Source: Flavobacterium sp. KMS (GTDB taxonomy: Bacteria; Bacteroidota; Bacteroidia; Flavobacteriales; Flavobacteriaceae). Taken from it: 64,000 bases of DNA. Location of the stretch: positions 62,001 through 126,000 of the forward strand of contig NZ_JSYP01000002.1 in NCBI RefSeq assembly GCF_000813005.1, in the 5' to 3' direction. Position numbers and translations under genes: made by a program. Of the stretch, positions 46,147 to 55,355 are shown piece after piece (position 1 is the stretch's first letter; each line of letters starts with the position of its first letter). Under the pieces are notes generated by a model. It saw nothing but the letters and a program-made list of their open reading frames with translations. It did no database searches and was not told where the DNA came from.

Positions 46147-46965
46147 TTATTTGAATTGAGACAAAGCTTGCTTGTTAATTTTTTTTCTTTCAAAATCAAA
46201 AATCCAACCCCATTTATTAAAATAGGTAATAGCCGAATTAATAAATATCTTAAATAATTTAAGATTTTTATTAGCTCCAGATTCATATTCGTGTACTACC
46301 GAAACTTTAGGGAAATAAATAGTTTTATAATGTTGATGTATCCTCCTTGATAGGTCCCAGTCCTCAAAATACATAAAAAAGGCATCATCATACATCCCTA
46401 CCTTTTTTATCGCATCCAAATTAAGTAATGTAAAACAGCCTGAAAGAACAGGAGCATCGTAAATCATATCCTTTGGTACCTCCCTCAATTCATATTTTTT
46501 GATGAATTTGTGATACGCTCTTGCAGGTTTTTTAATTTTTCTTTTTAATATACTAAAAGGACTAGGTAAGAGTTTAGGTAAATTCTGAACACTACCGTCT
46601 CTATTTAGAATCTGAGGCATCATCATTCCGATTGTGACATCATTTGCCATATACTCTACCATAGGTGTAACCACATCTCCCTCAAAATAGATATCGGGAT
46701 TGACAATAAAATGATATTTTGCTCCCAATTTCATCACTTGCTCAAGAGCTAGATTATGAGAAGCCCCAAACCCAGGATTAGCAGGATTGTGGATGTATTC
46801 TACTCTTGAATCCGTAACCAATATTTTTAAATCATCAGTAGGAGAATTGTCAACCAAAAAGATTTTATTCATTTTACTCGTTTTCAGAATAGATACTATC
46901 GCATTCTTCAACATAGTTATATCGTTTCTGTACAAAACTATACAGGAAGTTATTTTTGTTTCCAT
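46147..46965 (-). CDS. GT2-family glycosyltransferase, WbbL-like rhamnosyltransferase candidate
   Basis: GT-A enzyme that probably adds the second sugar to the QuiNAc/FucNAc-PP-Und primer. Features are CIVLYRNDITMLKNAI, IFLVDNSPTDDLKIL, NPGFGASHNLALEQ, YHFIVNPDIYFEGD and MYFEDWDLSRRIHQ. The GFGASxN and VNPD blocks are typical of WbbL-like rhamnosyltransferases. The ATG at 46965 (METKITS) is chosen. An in-frame ATG at 46998 adds 11 residues (VEDSLKKIVK...) that lie over the tail of a decayed acetyltransferase and do not fit the family. It directly precedes the epimerase gene. Confidence 0.85.
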   Translation of the reverse strand: METKITSCIVLYRNDITMLKNAIVSILKTSKMNKIFLVDNSPTDDLKILVTDSRVEYIHNPANPGFGASHNLALEQVMKLGAKYHFIVNPDIYFEGDVVTPMVEYMANDVTIGMMMPQILNRDGSVQNLPKLLPSPFSILKRKIKKPARAYHKFIKKYELREVPKDMIYDAPVLSGCFTLLNLDAIKKVGMYDDAFFMYFEDWDLSRRIHQHYKTIYFPKVSVVHEYESGANKNLKLFKIFINSAITYFNKWGWIFDFERKKINKQALSQFK

Positions 46966-46979
46966 TTTAACAATTTTCT

Positions 46980-47170
46980 TTAAACTATCTTCCACCACTC
47001 ATTCTCAAAATTAAACTCCTTAACAACTCTCGCAATAGAACCAACAGCAATAGAATAGTCTCAAACATCTTTACTGAAAATTGACAAAAGCCCTATAACA
47101 AATGTAAACATCAATAGTTACCCCAGAGATAATGTGCCCTCCCTTTCCTATCCAAACATTAACTTTAATT
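46980..47170 (-). pseudogene. Hexapeptide-repeat acetyltransferase remnant
   Basis: The gap upstream of the WbbL-like gene encodes, in two frames of the minus strand, VNVWIGKGGHIISGVTI and then SIAVGSIARVVKEFNFENEWWKIV followed by TAA at 46982-46980. These are the last repeats and the C-terminal tail of a left-handed beta-helix acetyltransferase (compare the general NVWIGxGxxIxxGVTI and SIxxGxPAxVIKxF). A frameshift separates the halves and the N-terminal part is missing. Upstream to 47321 nothing else was recognised except a G/C-richer patch at 47212-47227. Confidence 0.75.
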
Positions 47171-47321
47171 ATAACTTAACACATAGAAAGCTTCTGCTTT
47201 TTCGGGGAAGGGAAGATGTTTTTTTTAACTCTCTTTTTTGATAAATATCCTATACTCTAACATATAAAATTATAGTTTTATATATCTAATTAAGTCTAAT
47301 AATTTAAGTAGATAGTATATG

Positions 47322-48395
47322 CTAAACATAAAGGTTCACACCATCATTCCCAATAAAATCATAAAATTTTTTATGTCGCTCTGACATAGTTTTCAAAGAA
47401 AAATATTTTTTAAACAATGTATGAGAACCATTAATATATTTTTCCTTATTATTAATTACCAAATTTATTGCACTATTAAAACTATTTTCATTTCCAAATT
47501 GAAATAAAGAAATGTTTTCAGAAGTAAAATAATCTTTATAAATTTCTAAATCAGAGCAAACTATTGGCATACCTAATGACATAGCTTCAATCATAGCAAG
47601 ACCGAACCCTTCTGAATTAGAACTCATACAAAATATATCGCAATATGAATAATAGTTAAATGAATTTTCTCTAAACCCCAAGAAAATGGTTCTTTGGATA
47701 ACTCCCATTCCAACGGCTTGTTCTTTGAGCTCATCCAAACAAGTACCATCCCCTATTATAACAACTGCAGCATTGTCATTTTTTGATAAATAATTAATTA
47801 ATTGATAAAATCCTTTACGCTTTATTAAATTACCGCAACCTAGTAAAATAGTTTTATATTCTGATCTTAAATTTCTTAATAATAAATCTGATTTATCATC
47901 GATTTTTTGAACAATTGGATTAGGAATACCATAAGGTATAATAGTTGATAAACGCTTTTTGTTTTCTTTTAACTTTTTAAAATAGTATTTAGACATTTCA
48001 TTAGAGGAAAAAATAAGATTATTTATGTTTTTTAAACAGTATAACCAAATAAAACTATAAATCCCACCTATTAGCTTACCTCGCAGCTGTACTAAGTCTT
48101 CATTTACAAAACAATGTAAACTTGAAACTTTTTTTGCTTTTATATTATTTTGATGAATAAAAATATAGGCATCTGGTTTTGCCATAGTAGAATGAATTAC
48201 ATCAAATGAAGAAAAATCAAAAGCTTTAAAAAAACCAATTTTTGTACATTTTACTGAAAACTCTAATTCTACAGGTTCATTAAAATAAAAAACTTCACAC
48301 TCTATACCTATTTCTAAAAGTCCTTTTATCAGATTATATGTAAAAATAACTGGTCCTTTGTTAGACAAAGAAGGCAACAAAAATGCTATTTTCAT
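47322..48395 (-). CDS. GT4-family glycosyltransferase
   Basis: GT-B enzyme of 357 residues. The N-terminal half has LLPSLSNKGPVIFTYNLIKGL. The donor half has LLGCGNLIKRKGFYQLINYL and CMSSNSEGFGLAMIEAMSLGMPIVCSDLE with E-x7-E. Part of the O-antigen cluster, 15 bp after the GT2 gene at 48411. Substrate unknown. Confidence 0.9.
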   Translation of the reverse strand: MKIAFLLPSLSNKGPVIFTYNLIKGLLEIGIECEVFYFNEPVELEFSVKCTKIGFFKAFDFSSFDVIHSTMAKPDAYIFIHQNNIKAKKVSSLHCFVNEDLVQLRGKLIGGIYSFIWLYCLKNINNLIFSSNEMSKYYFKKLKENKKRLSTIIPYGIPNPIVQKIDDKSDLLLRNLRSEYKTILLGCGNLIKRKGFYQLINYLSKNDNAAVVIIGDGTCLDELKEQAVGMGVIQRTIFLGFRENSFNYYSYCDIFCMSSNSEGFGLAMIEAMSLGMPIVCSDLEIYKDYFTSENISLFQFGNENSFNSAINLVINNKEKYINGSHTLFKKYFSLKTMSERHKKFYDFIGNDGVNLYV

Positions 48396-48410
48396 GGTTT
48401 ATTTTTAATT

Positions 48411-49352
48411 TTAGTTATATTTCTTTAAATAAGATTTTACAGCTAAATTTTCTAAATAAAATTGTATCTGATATGGAGAAATAAGAGAACACATTAAATA
48501 TAAAACAAACATAAAGTATTTGTTTTCACCTCTATACTTCATTGCCTTATAAGTTAATCTAACTGATATATAATGTAGTTTTTCTGTAAATAAATATGAT
48601 TTAACAAACGCATCTTTACTACTTATATTAAACGTATCTACTTTATATTTCAGTCGCTCTTTATACAATTTCCTAACATAACTAACCGTTTTCCTTTGAG
48701 ACAACCCTTTAGTTGTTTGTGTATTACCCGATCTCAATCTCACTGAATAACCATAAAAAGGAAGGTTGTAAAAATTAAAACCTAATGTATCCAACCTCAG
48801 TAAAAAATCGTAATCTTCTGAACCCCCCAATTCTCTATAACCATTTAATATAGTATAGGTTTCTTTTTTACACATCCAAATATGCATTACTGGAGAAACA
48901 TAATTTAATATTTTTTTTGTACAAATAATATTATTTGATGTTTTAACATAGTTCAAAACATTATTATCCTCATCTATACATATAACATCACAACCTACCA
49001 ATGCAACACCTTTGTTGTTTAATAAGAATTCTAATTGTCGCTCAAATTTAGAAGAGTCACATAAGTCATCACCATCCATTCTTACAACATATTCTCCTGT
49101 ACATATCGACAAACCAAAATTAAGTGTTTTTACAATTCCTAAATTTTTTTCATTATTAAATAATTTTAGCCTCGGTTCAACAGATTTAATTTCTTCTAAA
49201 ATAGAATAAGTTCTATCTGTTGAGCCATCATCAACTACAATAATTTCAATATTTCTATAAGTTTGATTTATAACGCATTCCATTGCAGACTGAATATATT
49301 TTTCTACATTATATGTAGGAATTAAAACTGACACTAATACATTTTGTTCCAT
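48411..49352 (-). CDS. GT2-family glycosyltransferase
   Basis: GT-A enzyme of 313 residues: VSVLIPTYNVEKYIQSAMECVI, IIVVDDGSTDRTYSIL, EYVVRMDGDDLCDSSKFERQL (DxD) and GGSEDYDFLLRLDTLG. A run of nine T, read as A on the coding strand, precedes the ATG and is part of an A-rich leader typical of Bacteroidetes translation starts. Confidence 0.9.
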   Translation of the reverse strand: MEQNVLVSVLIPTYNVEKYIQSAMECVINQTYRNIEIIVVDDGSTDRTYSILEEIKSVEPRLKLFNNEKNLGIVKTLNFGLSICTGEYVVRMDGDDLCDSSKFERQLEFLLNNKGVALVGCDVICIDEDNNVLNYVKTSNNIICTKKILNYVSPVMHIWMCKKETYTILNGYRELGGSEDYDFLLRLDTLGFNFYNLPFYGYSVRLRSGNTQTTKGLSQRKTVSYVRKLYKERLKYKVDTFNISSKDAFVKSYLFTEKLHYISVRLTYKAMKYRGENKYFMFVLYLMCSLISPYQIQFYLENLAVKSYLKKYN

Positions 49353-49413
49353 AATGTTTTTTTTTGATCCTAATTCATTTATATAGTCTAATTAAGATAA
49401 TTTCAAATAGCTC

Positions 49414-50778
49414 CTATTGTTTTTTTACTGCATAAAATTTCTCACTGTCTATCCACAAAACACCCCAAATAAGATTTAGATATAGTAAATCAGCCAATCC
49501 TTTTCCCCCCAGAATTAAAACAAATAATGACATAATAATAATAAACATATAAGGTTTTTTAAAAAAAGTTTTACCAAGCATTTGAATCGCTATAAACTGA
49601 AGCCAATAAAAAGTAATCAAACCACTTATTCCAAAATAATATAACAATCTTATATATCCAATATCAATACCCATATAATAACCTCCAGATGGATCACCAG
49701 GGGTTGAATAAAACCTTCCATCACCAAATATATAAGTCCATTCTTTTTGTGGCCAAACATACATTTCCTGCATCATATCTGTGGATGCAGATTCGGCTGT
49801 ACCATTTTCAAAATAATTAATAAATATTTCAAATCCAAAATTAGAGGCTACTTGTAAAATTTCTAATACTTTTGGTATAAATAAAGTTATTACCCACACA
49901 ATTAAAACTAGCAATAAAACGAAATAAAAAATATAACCCAGAAAATACTTTTTGCTTTTTAATTTTGGAGCTGAAGTTGAAGTATTAGAAGCTGACAATA
50001 ATAAAACAAATAAACTTAGAATAAAACCAATAAGGGTCGTACGAGCCATCATCATCCCAATAACGAAAATAATCAAAAAACTAAAAGCATAAAAGAGTAG
50101 TTCTTTTTTGTTTTTAGAAAAAGAAACTGCAAAAGAAATTAAAATCAATGCGTATGCATTTACTAAACCAGCTCCAAAGAATCTAGCCCCAAATCCAATA
50201 AGTCTTAATTCTACAGTTTGTTCTATCACACTCACATCCATTTCGTTAAAAACTTGAATATTTAAAAAGAAAGTGTTTACAGTTGGAAATATAAACATCA
50301 ATAATGATAAAATTACCTGAAATAAAACTACTGCAATGATATAGTTAGCTATAATTTGGAAAGATAAAAAATGGTGGACTTTAATCAGAATCAAATACAA
50401 TAAATATGAACCAAAAATAATAGTAGAGACTGTAATAGAATATTTGATATATTCAATTTCGCTACTACTATTAGCTGTAAGTGATATAAGCGATATAAAG
50501 CTTAACAACATTAATACAAAATATATTTTTATAATGTTGTTAGTTAAAAAAACATTATTATGCCGCTCTAATTCAAATATTTTTTTAATTATAAATCCTA
50601 TTAAACCAAGTATAGCTGTAAATTCTCTTGTTCCAAAAGGCATTCCAATTAGCCTATTAGGATAGACTAAAAAGAAAAAAAGAAAAAATAAAGTTACCTT
50701 ATTAAAAAAAAGAAAATAATAATTTTTACTAACATCATTCATTTTAAATCTCCATTGATTTAGGTGAAGAACCTTCAT
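49414..50778 (-). CDS. Wzy-type O-antigen polymerase candidate
   Basis: Membrane protein of 454 residues with about eleven hydrophobic segments. One large extracytoplasmic loop lies in the second half (about 325-385: SNFGFEIFINYFENG ... WPQKEWTYIFGDGRFY ... GYYMGIDIGYIRLLYYFG). The IFGDGRFY then DIGYIRLLYYFG order is common in Wzy proteins and O-antigen ligase relatives. Given the Wzx flippase at 60322, it is the first choice for the polymerase of the O-antigen. The ATG at 50778 is used; another in-frame ATG at 50742 is equally possible. Confidence 0.75.
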   Translation of the reverse strand: MKVLHLNQWRFKMNDVSKNYYFLFFNKVTLFFLFFFLVYPNRLIGMPFGTREFTAILGLIGFIIKKIFELERHNNVFLTNNIIKIYFVLMLLSFISLISLTANSSSEIEYIKYSITVSTIIFGSYLLYLILIKVHHFLSFQIIANYIIAVVLFQVILSLLMFIFPTVNTFFLNIQVFNEMDVSVIEQTVELRLIGFGARFFGAGLVNAYALILISFAVSFSKNKKELLFYAFSFLIIFVIGMMMARTTLIGFILSLFVLLLSASNTSTSAPKLKSKKYFLGYIFYFVLLLVLIVWVITLFIPKVLEILQVASNFGFEIFINYFENGTAESASTDMMQEMYVWPQKEWTYIFGDGRFYSTPGDPSGGYYMGIDIGYIRLLYYFGISGLITFYWLQFIAIQMLGKTFFKKPYMFIIIMSLFVLILGGKGLADLLYLNLIWGVLWIDSEKFYAVKKQ

Positions 50779-51074
50779 TATACTTATTCAAATTAATACA
50801 AAATCAATAACTTTATTCGCAGATACGCAAAGTAGAGTCTATCATGGACTATTCATTTATTTAATTTATACTCTAACAACTAAGCATTTTCCTTAAACTT
50901 GTTTAAAAAAACCTAAAAAAAGCATAAGAACCTGTTTATAGTATGGAAATAAAATATTTTTTTTTGTAAAACGATTTAAGACTTTCATCCAAAGCTACAT
51001 TTATTACCAATTGAGAATAAATACTAAACGATTCAATATCCTTTAGAATGCAATTTCCCATCATCATATTTGTT
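50779..51074. other. Non-coding gap upstream of the Wzy-like gene
   Basis: AT-rich and without a recognisable gene. A 43-residue open frame on the minus strand (51067-50936, starting with three ATG codons) matches nothing I know and may be chance or the last shred of a lost gene. A TAGCTTTG (50990-50997, minus) matches the -7 consensus but lies more than 200 bp from the next ATG. Confidence 0.3.
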
Positions 51075-51570
51075 TAAAAAAGAAACGTTTAATTTCCATT
51101 ATGCTCGATGCAAAAGCTTGGGCTTTTTCTTTATCTTTTATTCGAAACCGACTCTTCAAGAGTTCTATACATAGACGAAACTTATTCTAACAAATGAATT
51201 TTGAAAAATTTACTAATATACAACATAAATGTAAATCTCCTATCAGCCACTTTTTATCAATTGGCTGAATTTCGTCTACATAACTAAGATAAAGTTCTCT
51301 CTAAAACAAATTGCCAACGTATATATTATAGTCACTTGTTAGCAAAGCAGCAAATTTCGATTTTTTTACCACTTTCGTTTTCCTATTATCACACAACTCG
51401 TCGATAGAGTTTTGTAAAAAAAACAACACGTATGTGACATCCCATAATCCTCATTAGCTTCAAAAAAAACAACTTGCTTTTGCAACTTTAAAAGGTCAGC
51501 CCTGTAGTCATCATCTTGGTTTATTCATAAAATGACTGATTCAAAAGGCTATATATAGTCTTACTGATAA
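51075..51570 (-). pseudogene. GT2 glycosyltransferase pseudogene, paralogue of the gene at 51587-52540
   Basis: Minus-strand translation in shifting frames gives LYIAF*, DDDYRADLLKLQKQVVFFEA then NEDYGMSHT, and YLSYVDEIQPIDKKWLIGDL. These align in order with KYIAICEGDDYW, GDDYWTDPFKLQKQVDFLET, NPDFGLCHT and YIREINPVSKDWLMGDL of the intact GT2 directly upstream. Several frameshifts and stop codons interrupt it. It therefore looks like a decayed tandem or older copy of that enzyme. The boundaries are approximate. Confidence 0.8.
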
Positions 51571-51586
51571 ATCCAGGATATCTAAA

Positions 51587-52540
51587 TTAAAACAACCTTA
51601 CAAATATTTGTTTAAAAGACCCTAAAAAAAATTTTGGATTTTTATTAATTTTATGAAATTGAAAAATGAGCGAAAAAAAATTGGTTAGATTACCTTTACA
51701 TTGTGCAAACGCAATTATCTTTCTATATATAAATATAGTTTCTATTTCCCTCATACTTTTTTTTGAACTAATACTTTTACTCTTATATTTTTCAAGAAAA
51801 AATAATTTAATTTCTCTTGTACTTTTATCAAACTGAATCATTTTATCAATTTGTCTTGTATGTGAAGCTGACTCCTCTAGTACACGATATGTCGCAGTAA
51901 CTTCATCTAGGTAATAAACGTTATGTAATCTCGATAAATAAAACCAAAATGGTAAATCTCCCATCAACCAATCCTTACTGACTGGATTTATCTCCCTTAT
52001 GTATTCTTGCCATATTGCAGTACGAAATACAACTGTCAATGTTCCAATGGGATATTGGCTTTTAAGTAATCCTTCAAACACATCTTTAATTGGAAATTTA
52101 AGATTTTGAGATACTTGTTTTCGAGTATTTTGAAAATATCGATCATAATTTGTATGACACAATCCAAAATCAGGGTTAGTTTCCAAGAAATCAACTTGTT
52201 TTTGTAATTTAAAAGGATCTGTCCAATAATCATCTCCCTCACAAATTGCAATATATTTCCCTCTCGCTTTAGGAAGCATAAAATCATACCATATGTTTAC
52301 TTCTTTATTGGTAAATTGATTTTCAGATTGATATATATTAAAAAATAAACTTGGATATTTTATCTCGTAGTCTTTAACTATTTCAACAGTACGGTCAGTA
52401 GATGCATCATCATGAACAATTATTTCAAATAAAAAATTTGTTTGCTGAATTACAAAACCATCCAAACATTCTTTAATATATTTTTCATGATTATAGGATG
52501 TACAAATTACAGTTAATAATGGGGTATTATTTTGCTCCAT
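51587..52540 (-). CDS. GT2-family glycosyltransferase
   Basis: GT-A enzyme of 317 residues: TVICTSYNHEKYIKECLDGFVIQQ, IIVHDDASTDRTVEIV, GKYIAICEGDDYWTDPFKLQKQV (metal site) and KDWLMGDLPFWFYLSRL. It is encoded 1 bp after the PglD/NeuD-like gene and so belongs to the acyl-assembly transcription block. It is a good candidate for the transferase that places the acylated amino sugar. A decayed relative lies immediately downstream. Confidence 0.9.
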   Translation of the reverse strand: MEQNNTPLLTVICTSYNHEKYIKECLDGFVIQQTNFLFEIIVHDDASTDRTVEIVKDYEIKYPSLFFNIYQSENQFTNKEVNIWYDFMLPKARGKYIAICEGDDYWTDPFKLQKQVDFLETNPDFGLCHTNYDRYFQNTRKQVSQNLKFPIKDVFEGLLKSQYPIGTLTVVFRTAIWQEYIREINPVSKDWLMGDLPFWFYLSRLHNVYYLDEVTATYRVLEESASHTRQIDKMIQFDKSTREIKLFFLEKYKSKSISSKKSMREIETIFIYRKIIAFAQCKGNLTNFFSLIFQFHKINKNPKFFLGSFKQIFVRLF

Positions 52541-52541
52541 T

Positions 52542-53201
52542 TTATTTTGGAATAGCTAATATACTTTCTTTATACCTATAAAAAACCGTAGTAGCATCTT
52601 TAATAGATTTATCTACCATCATACCTGCTTGAATCATATTTTGACTCCCAATGGTGATATTTGGAATCACTGTAGATCTGATACCAAAAAAATTATCATC
52701 TCCAATTGAAACTCTTCCTGCTATCCCAGTTGTAGAGAAAAAATTACCATTACCTATGACACAATCGTGACTTATGAAACTATAAGATGTTACCATATTA
52801 AAATCTCCGATTTCTGTATTAGGACCAATAATGCAAAATGGATAAATAATATTACCTTTTCCTAATCTAATTGTATCTGGTATAATTACTGAACTATGTA
52901 TAAATTGAAAGAATGTAACTTCTTTTATTTCCAATCTTGAAATAATTTCATTCCTAAATTTAATGTCCGAGATACCTATTAGAACTTCAACATCTTCCTC
53001 AAAATTGTAATTATCAATATCTCCAAGGACAGGTTTTTGAAGCTTATACTTTTTCCAATATTTTTCAATATTATAATCATAATCAATATAACCCAACAAA
53101 TCGATTTGAAATTGAGATTCAACAAACTTGTTGTTATCTTCTATATATGAGGTCAACTCTGCAGCAACTGCCCCAGTACCTATAATTACAATTTTTTTCA
53201 T
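52542..53201 (-). CDS. PglD/NeuD-family sugar O/N-acyltransferase
   Basis: Two-domain protein of 219 residues. The N-terminal Rossmann-like PglD domain starts IVIIGTGAVAAELTSYI and reaches to about residue 105. The C-terminal left-handed beta-helix (IRLGKGNIIYPFCIIGPNTEIG, SHDCVIGNGNFFSTTGIAG, IGDDNFFGIRSTVIPNITIG) carries the catalytic His of SHDCVIG. Relatives acetylate the 4-amino group of UDP-bacillosamine precursor (PglD) or of dTDP-4-amino sugars (VioB, PerB type). Here it may acetylate the amino sugar or take the acyl group built by the adjacent module. It overlaps the hydrolase gene by 4 bp. Confidence 0.85.
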   Translation of the reverse strand: MKKIVIIGTGAVAAELTSYIEDNNKFVESQFQIDLLGYIDYDYNIEKYWKKYKLQKPVLGDIDNYNFEEDVEVLIGISDIKFRNEIISRLEIKEVTFFQFIHSSVIIPDTIRLGKGNIIYPFCIIGPNTEIGDFNMVTSYSFISHDCVIGNGNFFSTTGIAGRVSIGDDNFFGIRSTVIPNITIGSQNMIQAGMMVDKSIKDATTVFYRYKESILAIPK

Positions 53202-53830
53202 ATAACTTTACTAAAATCAATATTATCAAAATAAAACACTTCCCCATGACCTGGATAAACCACTACATTTCTATTACTAAATAATTCTTTCAACGCATAA
53301 ATTGTCTCAGAAAGTTCTTTTTTACTACCACTTGGTAATTTTGTTACCGTTTTAGTATCTTTAATAAAAACATCTCCTACAAAAAGCATTTCATTTATCC
53401 AAAAAGAAATAGATCCTTGTGAATGTCCTGGAGTTTCTTTAAACTGGACTGAATACTTACCAAGATTTAAAACTTCATCAGAAACGATTAAAACATTATT
53501 GGTCATAGGAATTTCAAATCCTATTTGATTATAAAATATTGATAAATTTTTCTTTTTATTAATTATACTTTCTAGACATTTTTCTGCACAAACCACCTTA
53601 CAATCAAACAGTTGCAATAGCTTATTGACTCCCCAAATGTGATCAAAATGTTCATGAGTTAATATTATATATTCCGGTACTAGATTTTTTTTTTCTAAAA
53701 AAAGTAATAATTCATTACAATCTTCTGTTCCTGGATCAATTATTATACAACTAGAGTTTAAATCATTGTAAACTACAAAACAATTGGAATCAATTGGTTG
53801 ATTCTGGATTATTCCAACTAATATTTCCAT
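53198..53830 (-). CDS. Metallo-beta-lactamase-fold hydrolase (glyoxalase II-like), possible thioesterase
   Basis: The 210 residues have the full set of metal ligands: HEHFDH (His59, His61, Asp63, His64), PGHSQG (His136), FVGD (Asp153) and YPGHGE (His195). This arrangement is that of glyoxalase II and related thioester hydrolases. Between SDR, ACP and KASIII genes a thioesterase role, releasing or proof-reading acyl-ACP, is likelier than detoxification, but no sequence feature proves it. No signal peptide. A run of ten A (coding strand) lies at codons 46-49. Confidence 0.85.
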   Translation of the reverse strand: MEILVGIIQNQPIDSNCFVVYNDLNSSCIIIDPGTEDCNELLLFLEKKNLVPEYIILTHEHFDHIWGVNKLLQLFDCKVVCAEKCLESIINKKKNLSIFYNQIGFEIPMTNNVLIVSDEVLNLGKYSVQFKETPGHSQGSISFWINEMLFVGDVFIKDTKTVTKLPSGSKKELSETIYALKELFSNRNVVVYPGHGEVFYFDNIDFSKVI

Positions 53831-53832
53831 TT

Positions 53833-54582
53833 TTACCCGGTAATATTAATTGTTCTTCCTCCATCGATTGTAATTTGTTGTCCTGTAATCCATCTTGCAT
53901 TTTCTGAAAGCAAAAATGTAACTGCTTGACAAATATCATTGGGTGTACCTATTCCTAAAGGATAAACAGCCAACATTCTGTTTTTTAACTCTTCATTTCC
54001 TAGAATTTCTTTTGTCATTTCAGTTTCAACTGCACCTGGCAGAATAGAATTAACACGGACCTTAGGGGCTAACTCTATTGCTAATGATCTCATTAAACCA
54101 TCAAGTGCTGATTTTGATGATCCATAAGCACTCATTGCTTTCGCTCCATGATTACTTATGTTACTTGATATAAAGACAACACTTGACAAGGAGCTGTTAT
54201 TTAATTTCTTATTTATAAGTATTTTAGAGATAAGATTGGGAGCAAAAACATTTACATTAAAAGTTTGCCTTAAAATATTCAGATTTGACATTTTTAAAGG
54301 AGCCATTTTCATTACTCCTGCACTATGTACAAATTTTACAATTTCAATAGCATTATTGAGTAAAAATAGACTTAATGAATTTTCTACTTCTTCGATTTCT
54401 TCTAAATCACATAGCCATATTAGTGCGCTATTTTTTTTATTACAAAATCTTTCAACCTCCTTTAATTTCTCTAGATTTCGACCGTGCAACACTACATTAT
54501 AATCATTAGATAACTGAATCGCTATCTCTTTTCCTATACCTGATGTAGTTCCTGTAACAAGAACAAATTGCTTTTTTTCCAT
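53833..54582 (-). CDS. SDR-family reductase, FabG-like (first of two)
   Basis: Classical short-chain dehydrogenase with FVLVTGTTSGIGKEIA (TGxxxGIG), NVVLHGRN, FVHSAGVM, FISSNISNHGAKAMSAYGSSKSALDG (Ser and YxxxK catalytic residues) and RVNSILPGAVETEMT. These are 3-oxoacyl-ACP reductase features. It probably reduces a beta-keto group made by the KASIII of this block. The ATG at 54582 (MEKKQFVLVTG) leaves 4 bp to the preceding gene. An upstream ATG at 54615 would add 11 residues and overlap that gene. Confidence 0.87.
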   Translation of the reverse strand: MEKKQFVLVTGTTSGIGKEIAIQLSNDYNVVLHGRNLEKLKEVERFCNKKNSALIWLCDLEEIEEVENSLSLFLLNNAIEIVKFVHSAGVMKMAPLKMSNLNILRQTFNVNVFAPNLISKILINKKLNNSSLSSVVFISSNISNHGAKAMSAYGSSKSALDGLMRSLAIELAPKVRVNSILPGAVETEMTKEILGNEELKNRMLAVYPLGIGTPNDICQAVTFLLSENARWITGQQITIDGGRTINITG

Positions 54583-54586
54583 ATTA

Positions 54587-55345
54587 TTACTGTGCTGTAA
54601 ACCCTCCATCGACATTTATTATCGAACCTGTAATCCACTTAGCCATATCTGATACTAAGAAAGCAATAGAATCTGCCACATCTTCTGCATTACCAAGCCC
54701 AAGTGGATGAAGTTTATTGATTAATTCATCATATTCAGAATTAAAAGATCCACTAATTGAATCTAGCATATTTGTTTTCACAAACCCTGGCGCTATACAA
54801 TTTACTCTAATTCCTTTAGGAGCCAACTCAATTGCAAGAGATTTTGTTATTCCATGCAAAGCTGATTTTGACATTGCATAACCAACATTTGCCGCAGACC
54901 CAACACACCCATATACAGATGATATAAAAACAAATGCACCGGATTCTCCACTAAAAACTGATTTATTAGAGCAAATTTTAGCTAATTCTAAGCCAGCAAT
55001 TGAGTTAATCTTTAAGACATCTAATAACACTTTTTCATTAAGAGCTTTCAGAGGAGACAAATATGGCCTTCCAGCTAAATGAACAAAACCATTAACTTTT
55101 CCAACTTCTGATATTGCACTAACAATTTTTGTTTTTAACTCGTTTGAATCCAATAAGTCAACAAGTAAAACTTTTGTCTTATTCTCACACATTTCTGCGG
55201 TTTCTAATAGTCCCTTTTCATTTAAATCTATCAAAATTAGTGTCGCTCCTAATTTTGACAATAATAAACTAGTTGCTTTACCTATTCCCGAAGAAGCTCC
55301 CGTTATAATATACTTTTTACCCGCTAATGAAATTGGATTATACAC
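54587..55345 (-). CDS. SDR-family reductase, FabG-like (second of two)
   Basis: Classical SDR of 252 residues: KYIITGASSGIGKATSLLL, LILIDLNEKG (a Asp after the second strand, favouring NADH), FVHLAGRPY, FISSVYGCVGSAANVGYAMSKSALHG (catalytic Ser and YxxxK) and IRVNCIAPGFVKTNML. It differs enough from the neighbour SDR to suggest another substrate or stereochemistry. Two reductases in one small block would suit two ketoreductions or one reduction plus a different oxidoreduction. It follows the acyl carrier protein gene by 10 bp. Confidence 0.87.
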   Translation of the reverse strand: MYNPISLAGKKYIITGASSGIGKATSLLLSKLGATLILIDLNEKGLLETAEMCENKTKVLLVDLLDSNELKTKIVSAISEVGKVNGFVHLAGRPYLSPLKALNEKVLLDVLKINSIAGLELAKICSNKSVFSGESGAFVFISSVYGCVGSAANVGYAMSKSALHGITKSLAIELAPKGIRVNCIAPGFVKTNMLDSISGSFNSEYDELINKLHPLGLGNAEDVADSIAFLVSDMAKWITGSIINVDGGFTAQ

Positions 55346-55355
55346 TTTTAGAAAT

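Noticed and set aside
50936..51067. Minus-strand frame of 43 residues starting with three ATG codons
   Set aside because: No recognisable motif, atypical of a conserved small protein, and next to a pseudogene; kept only as part of the gap description.
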